NCBI RefSeq assembly: GCF_042754225.1 | Contig: NZ_JBHZAH010000006.1 | Coordinates: forward strand, 29,125 to 93,124 | Direction: 5' to 3' | Length of the DNA stretch: 64,000 bases | Source of the DNA: Rhodococcus_G sp042754225 | GTDB lineage: Bacteria; Actinomycetota; Actinomycetes; Mycobacteriales; Mycobacteriaceae | Shown: positions 34,523 to 43,509 of the stretch, piece by piece | How the letters are laid out: every line of letters starts with the position of its first letter | Position numbering within the stretch: the stretch's first letter is position 1 | The notes under the pieces: generated by a model | Seen by the model: only the letters and a program-made list of their open reading frames with translations | The model's database searches: none | Told to the model about the DNA's origin: nothing | Position numbers and translations under genes: made by a program

Positions 34523-34990
34523 GTGTCCGGTACCCCCCACGCGCCCGAGCCCCGTCTGCCGCTGCCCGTCGAACTGCCCGTCGTCGACGAACCGGGCGGC
34601 ACCGATGTGGACCTCAAGACCCAGTTGGTTCGGTTCATCGCGACCGGTGGGTTGTCGGCGGTCGTCGACTACGGGCTGTACGTGCTCGGCATGGCGCTCG
34701 GCCTGCCGCGCGTCGCCGCCAAGTCGATCAGCTTCGTCGCGGGCACCAGCACCGCATACCTGATCAACCGGCGCTGGACGTTCAACGCGCCGCCCAGCCG
34801 GGCTCGATTCGTCGCGGTGGTGGTGCTCTACGCGGTGACGTTCGCCGTGCAGGTGGGCATCAACGAGCTGATGAACCACGTCTTCGCGGACGAGTGGTGG
34901 CGGAACCCGCTCGCGTTCGTCATCGCGCAGGGCACCGCGACGGTGATCAACTTCGTCGTCCAGCGTGCGGTGATCTTCAAGATCCACTAG
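34523..34990 (+). CDS. GtrA-family membrane protein (Rv3789-like)
   Basis: A 155-residue protein with four membrane helices: RFIATGGLSAVVDYGLYVLG, then KSISFVAGTSTAYLINRRWTF, and two more. This is the GtrA family. In M. tuberculosis the homologue Rv3789 stands next to dprE1 and is thought to serve arabinan synthesis, by moving or anchoring decaprenyl-phospho-arabinose or AftA. Here it is on the opposite strand, separated from dprE1 by sodA. GTG start, leaderless by its -10 spacing. Confidence 0.85.
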   Translation: MSGTPHAPEPRLPLPVELPVVDEPGGTDVDLKTQLVRFIATGGLSAVVDYGLYVLGMALGLPRVAAKSISFVAGTSTAYLINRRWTFNAPPSRARFVAVVVLYAVTFAVQVGINELMNHVFADEWWRNPLAFVIAQGTATVINFVVQRAVIFKIH

Positions 34991-34999
34991 CCGCGGCCG

Positions 35000-36133
35000 T
35001 CACGGCGCACCGGTGCCGAGCACCAGGGACGCAGTACGCCGCTGCCCCGAATCGTCGATCCAGGCGAGGTCGACCCGATCGCCGGGGTGCCGGGCATTCA
35101 TCTCGACTGTCAGGTCGCTCGACGAGCGGATCGGGTTGCCGCCCCACCCGACGATGACGTCCCCACGCCGGACCCCGACCTGTTCGGCGGGGCTGCCCGG
35201 ACCGACCGCGATCACCTTGGCGCCGGTCTGCGCCTCGCTTGCGTCCGTTACCGCGACGCCGAGCAGCGGGGTCGGCCCGATGTGCACGGTCTCGGAGGCC
35301 TGCCCGGCGCGGATCTGGTCGGCCAGGGCGACGGCGTCGTCGATGGGGATGGCGTAGGACTCCACCGGCACGGGCGCGCGCGTCGTCGGAGGGGCGCCGG
35401 GCGCGGGCGTGGGGCGCATCCCGGTGTTGCCCGCGGTGCTGACGCCGACGACCTTGCCGAACGCGTCGACGAGGGGGCCGCCGGAGTCGCCGGGCCGGAT
35501 GTCGGCGTCGACCTCGATCATGCCGGTGAGCCGATTGCGACTGCCGTCGGAGGCGTTGCGCGCGGTGACCGACTGGTTGACCCCGACCACCTCGCCCGGT
35601 GCGGACATCGGCACCCCGCCGCCCTCCGCGTTGCCGATCGCGACGACCGGGTCGCGCAGGTGCAGGTCCGCGGACCGTCCGAGGCCGGCGGTCGGCAGGG
35701 TCTCCGCGCCGTCGAGTCGCAGCACGGCGACGTCCCGGAACCGGTCGTAGCCGAGCACCTGCGCGGGGTGGCGCGAGCCGTCGACCAGGGCGGTCGCGCT
35801 GATGTCGGTGGCGCCGTCGATGACGTGGTGGTTGGTCAGCACCACGCCGTCCGCGGTGAGCACGATGCCGGTGCCCGCGGTGGTGAGCGGGCCCGCGACG
35901 GAATTGATGGTGACGAGGGTCGGCACCACGCGGGCCTCGATCTCGGCGGGGCTGAGCGGGGTCGGCGCGACCGCGGGCGCGGCGGCCGGCACGGGGATGG
36001 CGGGCAAGGTGGGTGATCCGGGGCCGAGCCGGCTGCCGACGAGCAGGCAGCCCGCGACCGCGGCAGCGATCACCAGCACGCTCAGTCCACGGTGACGCGG
36101 CGGTCGTCGTCGATCGCGCTCCGTGCTCTCCAT
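35000..36133 (-). CDS. HtrA-like serine protease with PDZ domain
   Basis: A 377-residue membrane-anchored protease: basic N-terminus, one helix near residues 18-38, Pro/Ala-rich linker, trypsin-like domain with VVLTNHHVID (His), DVAVLRL (Asp) and RPGDSGGPLV (Ser), then a PDZ domain with PGSPAEQVGVRRGDVIVGWGG. It acts outside the membrane, probably in envelope protein quality control. The ATG at 36133 is preferred because residues upstream look non-coding. It is convergent with the GtrA gene, 9 bp apart. Confidence 0.9.
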   Translation of the reverse strand: MESTERDRRRPPRHRGLSVLVIAAAVAGCLLVGSRLGPGSPTLPAIPVPAAAPAVAPTPLSPAEIEARVVPTLVTINSVAGPLTTAGTGIVLTADGVVLTNHHVIDGATDISATALVDGSRHPAQVLGYDRFRDVAVLRLDGAETLPTAGLGRSADLHLRDPVVAIGNAEGGGVPMSAPGEVVGVNQSVTARNASDGSRNRLTGMIEVDADIRPGDSGGPLVDAFGKVVGVSTAGNTGMRPTPAPGAPPTTRAPVPVESYAIPIDDAVALADQIRAGQASETVHIGPTPLLGVAVTDASEAQTGAKVIAVGPGSPAEQVGVRRGDVIVGWGGNPIRSSSDLTVEMNARHPGDRVDLAWIDDSGQRRTASLVLGTGAP

Positions 36134-36598
36134 CCACACCCTGCATCCGGCGGCGTCGCCGTCATGGCTGTCCGACAGCTCGGCCGCCCCGGTCGAATCC
36201 TGCGCAGTCGTGCTCCAGACGCTACTGGGGCCGTGCCGCGCACGCGCGTTTTCGGGCGGAGGGAAGTGAGCGGAAGCCGCCGGCACGGGACGCGCCGACG
36301 GCTTCGGGGCGACACCGCCCGCCATATCGCCTCTCGGCAAGTGGTCGCTCGAAGCGACGAATCAAATGTGGTACCCGGGGTATGTCCGGACGGTGTCGCA
36401 CGGTCCAACCTACTCCGTCTCGCGGTTATTCCGAATCGACCCGGCGGCACGGATGCGGACATCTCACCCCTGCCGGATGACGCCGTCGGGTGCGGACGGT
36501 GACAGGTTCGTCAGGTGAGTCGATAACCGTCCACCGTGTCGTGGACCGTCAGGGCGTACCGACGCGACCGGTCCGCGTGGTCATGCGAGAGGGGTTCC
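36134..36598. other. 465-bp divergent promoter region
   Basis: Separates the PDZ protease (minus) from the sulfatase (plus). No coding frame is convincing. It must hold both promoters. The sulfatase ribosome site GAGAGGGG lies at its right end. No strong dyad stands out. Confidence 0.5.
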
Positions 36599-38494
36599 AT
36601 GTCTGATCAGAATGTTGCCACCGCGTCCGTGAAGACTCGGAACGACGATGCGGCGGGTGCGCTCCCGTTCGGGGATGCGCAGGATTTCGAGGACGCGGGG
36701 CGTGGTCTCGTCGGCGTGCTCGAGCCCGGGGTGGTGAAGAACGCCTCCGGGGACGTGGTGTGGGACAGCGACGGGTATGCGTTCCTCGACGACGAGTGCC
36801 CGGACACGGTGCATCCGAGCCTGTGGCGGCAGTCGAAGCTGTGCGCGATGCAGGGCCTGTACGAGGTCACCGACGGCATCTACCAGGTCCGCGGGCTCGA
36901 CCTGTCGAACATGACGCTGGTCGAGGGCGACACCGGGGTGATCGTGATCGACCCGCTCATCTCCGAGGAGACGGCGGCGGCGGGCCTGGCGCTGTATCGC
37001 GAGCACCGCGGGGATCGGGGCGTGACCGGGGTGATCTTCTCGCACTGCCACATCGATCATTTCGGCGGCGTCAAGGGGGTCACCACCCAAGAGGACGTCG
37101 ACGCGGGTCGCTGCCCGATCCTGGCTCCGGCCGGATTCGTCGAACACGCGGTGTCCGAGAACGTGTACGCGGGCACCGCGATGGGGCGGCGCGCGGCCTA
37201 CATGTACGGGGCGGCTCTGCCGCGCGGGCCGCTGGGGGCGGTCGGCGCCGGACTCGGCCCGACGACCTCCACCGGAACTCCGACGTTGATCAACCCGACG
37301 GTCGACATCGATCACACCGGACAGACCGAAGTGGTCGACGGCGTCCGCATCGAGTTCCAGCTCACCCCGGGTACCGAGGCGCCGTCGGAGATGAACTTCT
37401 ACTTCCCGGACCGGCGGGCGCTGTGCATGGCCGAGAACGCCACGCACACCCTGCACAACCTGCTCACCCTCCGCGGCGCGTTGGTCCGCGACCCGCACGT
37501 GTGGTCGAAGTACCTGACCGAGTCGATCAACCGGTACGCGGGACGCTCGGACGTGCTGTTCGCCTCCCACCACTGGCCGACGTGGGGGACCGACCGGCTC
37601 ACCGAGTTCCTGTCCGTCCAGCGTGACCTCTACGGCTACCTGCACGACCAGACCCTGCGGGCGATCAACCAGGGCGCGACGGGGATCGAGATCGCCGAGG
37701 GCATCGCGCTGCCGCCGGCCGTCGAGAAGTCGTGGCACACGCACGGCTACTACGGGTCGGTGAGCCACAACGTCAAGGCGATCTACCAGCGCTACATGGG
37801 CTGGTTCGACGGCAACCCGGCGACGCTGTGGCAGCACACCCCCGCGGAGTCGGCGAAACGGCACGTCGACTTCATGGGCGGCGCGCCTGCCGTCCTGGAG
37901 AAGGCGCGGAAGTCCTTCGACGAGGGCGACTTCCGATGGGTCGCACAGGTGTTGAACTACGTGATCTTCGCCGACCCCGACAACGCCGAGGCCAGGATGC
38001 TGCAGGCGGACACGCTCGAGCAGCTCGGCTTCGGCTCCGAGAACGGGACCTGGCGCAACTTCTTCCTGATGGGCGCCTACGAACTGCGCAACGGACCCGT
38101 CGGGACGCCGACCGCGACCGCCTCCCCGGACATCGCGGGAGCGCTGTCCGTCGAGCAGCTCTTCGACGCGATCGCGCTGCGCATCGACGGGCCCAAGGCG
38201 TGGTCGGCGGACATCACGATCGACTGGCGGGTCGAGGACGCCGACGTGGTGCATCGCAGCCACCTCCGCAACGGGTTGCTGGTGCACTTCGACCTCGACG
38301 GCCAAGTGTCCGTACCGGACGCCGCATTCACGCTGTCGAATCGGGATCTGCACCGCGTCCTCCTCGGGGGAGCGGACCTGAGCCAGCTGATCTCGGACGG
38401 CAGCGTCAAGGCCGACGGTGACGTCGCCAAGCTGGGCGAGCTGGTCGGCTACCTCGATGCGCCCGACCCGGATTTCGCCATCGTCACGCCCTGA
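36599..38494 (+). CDS. Alkyl sulfatase, SdsA1-type metallo-beta-lactamase fold
   Basis: A 631-residue hydrolase that would split alkyl sulfates such as SDS into alcohol and sulfate. The zinc motif is SHCHIDHFGG (about residue 150). ENATHTLHN and SHHWPTWG supply further ligands. A helical dimer domain follows (from about 400), then an SCP2-like C-terminal domain (about 520-631) for holding the alkyl chain. It is nearly the full length of Pseudomonas SdsA1 but has no clear signal peptide, so it may act inside the cell. GAGAGGGG precedes the ATG at 36599. A strong terminator follows. Confidence 0.92.
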   Translation: MSDQNVATASVKTRNDDAAGALPFGDAQDFEDAGRGLVGVLEPGVVKNASGDVVWDSDGYAFLDDECPDTVHPSLWRQSKLCAMQGLYEVTDGIYQVRGLDLSNMTLVEGDTGVIVIDPLISEETAAAGLALYREHRGDRGVTGVIFSHCHIDHFGGVKGVTTQEDVDAGRCPILAPAGFVEHAVSENVYAGTAMGRRAAYMYGAALPRGPLGAVGAGLGPTTSTGTPTLINPTVDIDHTGQTEVVDGVRIEFQLTPGTEAPSEMNFYFPDRRALCMAENATHTLHNLLTLRGALVRDPHVWSKYLTESINRYAGRSDVLFASHHWPTWGTDRLTEFLSVQRDLYGYLHDQTLRAINQGATGIEIAEGIALPPAVEKSWHTHGYYGSVSHNVKAIYQRYMGWFDGNPATLWQHTPAESAKRHVDFMGGAPAVLEKARKSFDEGDFRWVAQVLNYVIFADPDNAEARMLQADTLEQLGFGSENGTWRNFFLMGAYELRNGPVGTPTATASPDIAGALSVEQLFDAIALRIDGPKAWSADITIDWRVEDADVVHRSHLRNGLLVHFDLDGQVSVPDAAFTLSNRDLHRVLLGGADLSQLISDGSVKADGDVAKLGELVGYLDAPDPDFAIVTP

Positions 38495-38513
38495 GTCTCC
38501 GACGGCAGGCGAC

Positions 38514-38552
38514 CGCCGCTCTCTTCACCCCGGCCGGGTGAAGAGAGCGGCG
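38514..38552. terminator. Strong hairpin terminator after sulfatase
   Basis: Arms CGCCGCTCTCTTCACCC and GGGTGAAGAGAGCGGCG form a 17-bp perfect stem with a 5-nt loop, 20 bp after the sulfatase stop. Confidence 0.8.
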
Positions 38553-38596
38553 TGTGCGGGGACCGACGATGACTGCACGTCGATCGAGGAGTGCCC

Positions 38597-39202
38597 ATGA
38601 ACGGGATCGTCATCATGCTGATTGGTGCACTGTTGTGCTTCTACGGCATCCGTTCGCTGCACCTGGCCGTGCTGGCCATCGGCTTCGGGCTCGGGTGGTT
38701 GGTTGCGGACCTGTTCAATGCCTCACTGGCCGCGCTGTTCCTGTTCGCGCTCGTCGGAGCCGTCACGGCGTGGGTCGTCACGTCGTTGGTCTTCAGGTTC
38801 TCCGCCTACTTCATCGGTGGGCTCGCCGGGGCGATGGTGGGAGCCCGAACCGCCGACGTCCTTCAGCCCGGCGACAACAACTGGGCCCTGAGCGCCATCG
38901 TCGTCCTCGCCGTGGCGGTCGCGGCGGCATTCCTCGCCGACAAGTACCGTGCACGTGCCCTCCTGTGGCTCACCTCGATCGGGGGCGCGAGCATGATCCT
39001 GAACGGGCTGGGTCGCACCGCCGGCCCGCTCGAGTTCCTCCGGGATCCGAATTCAGGTTGGCAGCAGGTCTTCTCGACCCTGGCGTGGATCGCGATCAGC
39101 GTCGCGGGGTGGATCGTCCAACGCCGTCTCTTCGCGGACAAGCTCGGGATCGAGACCAAGAAACGTCCGTGGCAACCGGGACTGGTGAACGGCGAATCCT
39201 GA
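38597..39202 (+). CDS. DUF4203-like multi-helix membrane protein
   Basis: A 201-residue protein with about six to seven membrane helices and repeated Gly-rich turns (IGFGLGWLVADLF, GLAGAMVGARTADVL). This fits the DUF4203/TMEM198-type fold. GAGGAG lies 6 nt before the ATG at 38597. Function unknown; it is separated from the sulfatase by a terminator. Confidence 0.75.
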   Translation: MNGIVIMLIGALLCFYGIRSLHLAVLAIGFGLGWLVADLFNASLAALFLFALVGAVTAWVVTSLVFRFSAYFIGGLAGAMVGARTADVLQPGDNNWALSAIVVLAVAVAAAFLADKYRARALLWLTSIGGASMILNGLGRTAGPLEFLRDPNSGWQQVFSTLAWIAISVAGWIVQRRLFADKLGIETKKRPWQPGLVNGES

Positions 39203-39278
39203 CCTCGCCCGGGTGCTGTGTGCGCTCCGTGAGTGCGCACGCACGACCCTCCGTCGACGAACCGGCAGGCATTCCGGC

Positions 39279-39860
39279 CTAGTGCCGCGGCAGCACGCCC
39301 TCCGACACCAGCTGCGCCAACGACGGTGCGGCCGAATCCTTCTCGGACAGCTGGTAGTGCAGCGGCGACCCGTCGCGCCCGACCGTCGGCCACGCGATCG
39401 CGAGATCCGGGTCGAGCGGGTGCAGGTCCCGGTCCAGGGCCGGGGTGTACTCGATCGAGCACAGGTACATCACCGTCGAGCCGTCCTCGAGTGAGAGGAT
39501 CGCGTGCCCGAGGCCCTCCGACAGGTACACCGCCCGGCGGTCCACGTCGTCGATGAGCACGCTGTCCCACTGCCCGAAGGTCGGGGAGCCGACCCGCAGG
39601 TCGACGATCACGTCCAGGAATGCGCCCTTGACGCAGGTGACGTACTTCGCCTGCCCGGGTGGGCAATCGGTGAAGTGGACGCCGCGAAGCACCCCCGCCG
39701 CAGACACCGAGCAGTTCGCCTGGCGCAGGTCCAGCGGCCGCCCGACCGTCTCCTCGAACGCCGAGCCCTTGAACCACTCCAGGAACACGCCGCGGTCGTC
39801 GCCGAACTGCCGAGGGGTGATCTCCCAGGCGCCGGGGACGCTCAGTTCACGGAACTCCAC
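39279..39860 (-). CDS. rmlC: dTDP-4-dehydrorhamnose 3,5-epimerase
   Basis: A 193-residue cupin epimerase, third step of dTDP-L-rhamnose synthesis for the arabinogalactan linker. Visible: DDRGVFLEWF, NCSVSAAGVLRGVHF with the catalytic His, and VYLSEGLGHAILSLEDGSTVMYLCS with Tyr nearby. The GTG at 39860 lies 3 nt after the rmlA stop, so the two are co-translated. Confidence 0.93.
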   Translation of the reverse strand: MEFRELSVPGAWEITPRQFGDDRGVFLEWFKGSAFEETVGRPLDLRQANCSVSAAGVLRGVHFTDCPPGQAKYVTCVKGAFLDVIVDLRVGSPTFGQWDSVLIDDVDRRAVYLSEGLGHAILSLEDGSTVMYLCSIEYTPALDRDLHPLDPDLAIAWPTVGRDGSPLHYQLSEKDSAAPSLAQLVSEGVLPRH

Positions 39861-39863
39861 GCC

Positions 39864-40739
39864 TCACCAGTCCTTGCCGCGCTCGAGCAGGCCGAGCAGG
39901 TAGTCGCCGTAGCCGGACTTGACCAGCGTTTCCGCGCGCTCGCGGAGCTGGTCGTCGTCGATGAACCCGCGTCGCCACGCGACCTCCTCGGGCACGCCGA
40001 TCTTCAGTCCCTGTCGTTCCTCGATGGTGCGCACGTAGTTCGACGCGTCCAGCAGCGAGTCGAAGGTGCCGGTGTCGAGCCAGGCGGTGCCGCGGGGGAG
40101 CACCTCGACGTGCAGGGTGCCCGCCTCGAGGTAGGTGCGGTTGACGTCGGTGATCTCGTACTCGCCGCGCTGGGACGGGCGCAGCCCGCGCGCGATCGAG
40201 ACGACGTCGTTGTCGTAGAAGTACAGTCCCGGCACCACGAACTGCGAGCGCGGCACCTTCGGCTTCTCCTCCAGGGACACCGCTCGCCCGTCGGCGTCGA
40301 ACTCGATCACGCCGTACGCGCTGGGCTCGGAGACCCGGTACGCGAACACGGCTCCGCCCGTGAGGGATTCGAAGCGGGTCAGCCGCGTGCCCATCCCGGG
40401 TCCGTAGAAGATGTTGTCACCGAGGATCAGTGCCACCGGCTCCGAGCCGATGTGGTCGGCTCCGATGACGAATGCCTGCGCGAGACCGTCGGGACTCGGT
40501 TGCACGCGGTAGTCGATGTTCACGCCGAACTGGGACCCGTCGCCGAGCAGCCGCCGGAACTGCTCCGCATCCTCTGGGGTGGTGATGACCAGGATGTCGC
40601 GGATGCCGGCGAGCATCAGGGTGGACAACGGGTAGTAGATCATCGGCTTGTCGTAGACGGGCACCAGTTGCTTGCTCACCCCGAGGGTGATCGGGTGCAG
40701 CCGTGACCCCGTCCCACCGGCCAGAATGATTCCGCGCAT
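39864..40739 (-). CDS. rmlA: Glucose-1-phosphate thymidylyltransferase
   Basis: A 291-residue nucleotidyltransferase making dTDP-glucose. Signature ILAGGTGSRLHPITLGVSKQ at residue 4, then LILGDNIFYG, EEKPKVPRS and GTAWLDTGTFDSL. It starts with ATG at 40739 and is divergent from rmlB across 61 bp. RmlA, RmlC and the divergent RmlB cover three of the four steps; RmlD is not in this window. Confidence 0.96.
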   Translation of the reverse strand: MRGIILAGGTGSRLHPITLGVSKQLVPVYDKPMIYYPLSTLMLAGIRDILVITTPEDAEQFRRLLGDGSQFGVNIDYRVQPSPDGLAQAFVIGADHIGSEPVALILGDNIFYGPGMGTRLTRFESLTGGAVFAYRVSEPSAYGVIEFDADGRAVSLEEKPKVPRSQFVVPGLYFYDNDVVSIARGLRPSQRGEYEITDVNRTYLEAGTLHVEVLPRGTAWLDTGTFDSLLDASNYVRTIEERQGLKIGVPEEVAWRRGFIDDDQLRERAETLVKSGYGDYLLGLLERGKDW

Positions 40740-40786
40740 GGCCCCTACTGTCTCACGCAGTCCGCGTCGGCCGGTGCGGTGCGCAG

Positions 40787-40792
40787 TAGTGT
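40787..40792 (+). promoter_or_regulatory. -10 box of leaderless rmlB promoter
   Basis: TAGTGT, 8 nt before the ATG at 40801. Confidence 0.5.
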
Positions 40793-40800
40793 TCCTGCAC

Positions 40801-41808
40801 ATGAGGCTTCTCGTCACCGGGGGCGCCGGGTTCATCGGCGCCAACTTCGTCCACCAGACCGTGGCCGAGCGACCCGAAGTCCGCGTCACCGTTCTCGACG
40901 CCCTCACCTACGCGGGCAACCGCGCCTCGCTGGACCCGGTGGCGGACCGGATCGAGTTCGTACACGGTGACGTCACCGACCTCGCGCTGGTGGACCGGCT
41001 GGTCGCGGACTCGGACGCGGTGGTGCACTTCGCGGCGGAGTCCCACAACGACAACTCGCTCGCCGACCCGTGGCCGTTCGTGCAGACGAACGTGGTCGGC
41101 ACCTTCGCGCTGCTCGAGGCGGTCCGCCGGTACGACGTGCGCTACCACCACATCTCGACCGACGAGGTGTACGGCGACCTCGCGCTCGACGATCCGGCGC
41201 GGTTCACCGAGGCCACCGCCTACAACCCGTCCAGCCCGTACTCGTCCACCAAGGCGTCGAGCGACATGCTCGTGCGCGCCTGGACCCGCTCGTTCGGCAT
41301 CCGGGCGACCCTGTCGAACTGTTCCAACAACTACGGGCCGTACCAGCACGTGGAGAAGTTCATTCCGCGCCAGATCACCAACGTCCTGGACGGGGGCAGG
41401 CCCAAGCTCTACGGCGCGGGCGCGAACGTGCGGGACTGGATCCATGTGGACGACCACAACCGCGCGGTGTGGGAGATCCTGGACCGCGGGGTGATCGGCG
41501 AGACGTACCTGATCGGCGCCGACGGCGAGGCCGACAACAGGACCGTCGTCGAGACGATCCTCGAGCTCCTCGGCCGGGACCGGGCCGACTTCGACTTCGT
41601 GCCCGACCGGCCCGGGCACGACCTGCGGTACGCGATCGACTCGACACGGCTGCGCACCGAGCTCGGGTGGGCGCCGAGGTTCCGGGACTTCCGCGCCGGG
41701 CTGGAGGCGACAATCGCCTGGTACCGGGACAACGAGGCGTGGTGGCGGCCGCAGAAGGCCGCGACGGAGGCCTTCTATGCAAACACTGAGCAGGATTTGG
41801 AAAGTTGA
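40801..41808 (+). CDS. rmlB: dTDP-glucose 4,6-dehydratase
   Basis: A 335-residue extended short-chain dehydrogenase, second step of dTDP-rhamnose synthesis. NAD motif LVTGGAGFIGANF; active site ISTDEVYGDL; YSSTKASSD carries the Tyr-x-x-x-Lys pair; NNYGPYQHVEKFIPRQI and GNVRDWIH-type WIHVDDH regions follow. The length and motifs are fully standard. Confidence 0.96.
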   Translation: MRLLVTGGAGFIGANFVHQTVAERPEVRVTVLDALTYAGNRASLDPVADRIEFVHGDVTDLALVDRLVADSDAVVHFAAESHNDNSLADPWPFVQTNVVGTFALLEAVRRYDVRYHHISTDEVYGDLALDDPARFTEATAYNPSSPYSSTKASSDMLVRAWTRSFGIRATLSNCSNNYGPYQHVEKFIPRQITNVLDGGRPKLYGAGANVRDWIHVDDHNRAVWEILDRGVIGETYLIGADGEADNRTVVETILELLGRDRADFDFVPDRPGHDLRYAIDSTRLRTELGWAPRFRDFRAGLEATIAWYRDNEAWWRPQKAATEAFYANTEQDLES

Positions 41809-41950
41809 GCATGATTTTGCTCGCCAGGTCGTGACCGGGTCCGCTACGCTGCTGCCCACAGGCGGGAAATAGCCCCTGTAGCACGGTGTTCGGCTGACGA
41901 CACGGTGTTCCACCGTTCGCCTCGGCCACCGGGCCAGGGAAGGAATCGTG

Positions 41951-42697
41951 ATGGCTGGCGCGCACCGGGCCCCCACTCGCTGGAGCACGACACGACGTGG
42001 TGCGGCGCTGCGGACCGTCGCGGTCGCGGCGACGTTCGGGACCGCCGCGATCGCCGCGCCCGGTGCCTCCGCGGCCGCGCCGGTCGCCGACAGCGGGTGT
42101 GCCGGTATCACCGATGCGAGCGGGTCGGCCGGCTCCGGCCCGAGCCCGTGCCAGCTGACCGACACCGCCGGCGCCGCCGACACCTTCACGGGGTTCGTCG
42201 GACTCGGCAGCGTGGGGGACGCCGTCAACGCGGGCGCACTCGGCTCGTCGAACCTGGGACCCGGCAACGTCGGTTCCTCCAACACCGGGTCGGACAACGT
42301 GGGCTGGAACAACGACGGGTGGGCGAACACGGGTTCGGCGAACTCCGGTTCCGCCAACGCGGGCTGGAACAACGACGGCTTCGCGAACACCGGGTCCGCG
42401 AACTCGGGGTCCGCGAACACCGGCTGGAACAACATCGGGTGGCTGAACACCGGGTCCGCCAACGCCGGATCGTCGAACACCGGCGGGTTCAACCTCGGCT
42501 CTTCGAACACGGGGTGGTTCAACGTGGGCTCGTCGAACACGGGCCTCGGGAACTTCGGGTCCGCGAACACCGGCTCCACCAACGTCGGCTCGGCGAACAC
42601 CGGTTCGGGCAATGCCGGGTCCGCCAACACCGGGTCCGGGACCGCCGGGTCGCTCGAGACGGGCATCGGCTCGGCCGCCGTCGGCCCGCTCTCCTAG
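41951..42697 (+). CDS. Secreted pentapeptide-repeat protein, MPTR-like (first of pair)
   Basis: A 248-residue exported protein. A signal peptide (about 1-44, ending GASAAAP) is followed by a short region with two cysteines (DSGCAGI and SPCQL). Then come 26 pentads in perfect phase (residues 98-227) of form G-S-x-N-x, several with Trp or Phe at the second position. The cap is TGIGSAAVGPLS. The pentads match the repeat of mycobacterial PPE-MPTR proteins (Pentapeptide_2), but there is no PPE or PE domain. Such repeats form a beta-solenoid. AAGGA lies 7 nt before the ATG. Function unknown; it is probably in the envelope. Confidence 0.85.
   Translation: MAGAHRAPTRWSTTRRGAALRTVAVAATFGTAAIAAPGASAAAPVADSGCAGITDASGSAGSGPSPCQLTDTAGAADTFTGFVGLGSVGDAVNAGALGSSNLGPGNVGSSNTGSDNVGWNNDGWANTGSANSGSANAGWNNDGFANTGSANSGSANTGWNNIGWLNTGSANAGSSNTGGFNLGSSNTGWFNVGSSNTGLGNFGSANTGSTNVGSANTGSGNAGSANTGSGTAGSLETGIGSAAVGPLS
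42242..42631. repeat. 15-bp in-frame repeat tract (26 units)
   Basis: Codes for 26 consecutive G-S/W-x-N-x pentads. The units differ in third codon positions, so the tract is old or under selection at the protein level. Confidence 0.9.
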
Positions 42698-42722
42698 GAC
42701 TCGCCGACAATTGCCGATTGGC

Positions 42723-42740
42723 GCGCGGGCTCGCCCGCGC
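42723..42740. terminator. GC-rich hairpin between the two repeat-protein genes
   Basis: Arms GCGCGGG and CCCGCGC around a 4-nt loop, 26 bp after the first repeat gene. It may be a weak terminator or attenuator. Confidence 0.35.
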
Positions 42741-42815
42741 GGCGGTACCGTCACCTGCGCAACACCCATTCACTGAGAGTTCGCTCGCGCCTTACGGGTT
42801 GAGAAGGAGCGCTCC

Positions 42816-43496
42816 ATGAACGTTGTTCGCCGGGTCACGACGGCCAGGACCCTCGCGGTCGCAGCCGCGCTCGCCGCGCTGTCGACGGGCTACGCGGGCG
42901 CGGGCCTCGCCACCGCAGATCCCGTGAGCGATCTGGTGGGTGCGCACCCCGCCGTCGCCGCCGCCCAGCCGTCCTGCGCGGATGCCGGACTGGCCGACGT
43001 CGCGGCGCTGGTCCGGTCTCTGGCACAGGACGACGTCGCGGGCCTACTGCCCTGCCGTGACGTGGCCGGCAGCCTCGGCTCGGGCAGCGCCGGTTCCTCC
43101 GGAGGCGGCAGCAGCTTCGGATCCCTCAACATCGGCCCGGACAACACCGGCTCCTACAACGCGGGCTCCCAGAACACCGGCTCGAACAACACCGGGTCCG
43201 GCAACACCGGGTCCGCCAACGCCGGTTCCTCGAACACCGGGTCCGGCAACCTGGGCTCCGCGAACACCGGCTCCGGCAATGTCGGGTCGGCGAACACCGG
43301 CACCGGGAACGTCGGGTCCGCCAACACCGGAAACCTGAATCTCGGCTCGGCGAACACCGGATCGACCAACGTCGGATCGGTCAACACCGGCTCCTCCAAC
43401 ACCGGCTCGGCGAACACCGGCTCGCTGGTCGAGGGGTCGATGACGACGGGGATCGGGTCGGTCGGAATCGGTCCGTTGGGCATCGGCTGGAACTGA
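42816..43496 (+). CDS. Secreted pentapeptide-repeat protein, MPTR-like (second of pair)
   Basis: A 226-residue paralogue of the preceding gene. Signal peptide (about 1-35, ending GLATADP), then a short helical region with two cysteines (QPSCAD and LLPCRD). Then 20 pentads in phase (residues 102-201), nearly all G-S-x-N-T/V/A. The cap is TGIGSVGIGPLGIGWN, shared with the first protein. AAGGAG lies 7 nt before the ATG at 42816. The shared plan (signal, disulfide pair, solenoid, GIGS cap) suggests both work at the same site in the envelope, perhaps stacking with each other. Confidence 0.85.
   Translation: MNVVRRVTTARTLAVAAALAALSTGYAGAGLATADPVSDLVGAHPAVAAAQPSCADAGLADVAALVRSLAQDDVAGLLPCRDVAGSLGSGSAGSSGGGSSFGSLNIGPDNTGSYNAGSQNTGSNNTGSGNTGSANAGSSNTGSGNLGSANTGSGNVGSANTGTGNVGSANTGNLNLGSANTGSTNVGSVNTGSSNTGSANTGSLVEGSMTTGIGSVGIGPLGIGWN
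43119..43418. repeat. 15-bp in-frame repeat tract (20 units)
   Basis: Codes for 20 consecutive G-S-x-N-x pentads in the second repeat protein. More regular than the first tract. Confidence 0.9.
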
Positions 43497-43509
43497 GCTC
43501 GGCCGAGTC

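Noticed and set aside
40753..42666. Minus-strand frame with repeated FAEPxLxEPVF-like units
   Set aside because: The repeats are only the mirror of the G-S-x-N-x pentads. The plus frame has signal peptide, ribosome site and known repeat type.
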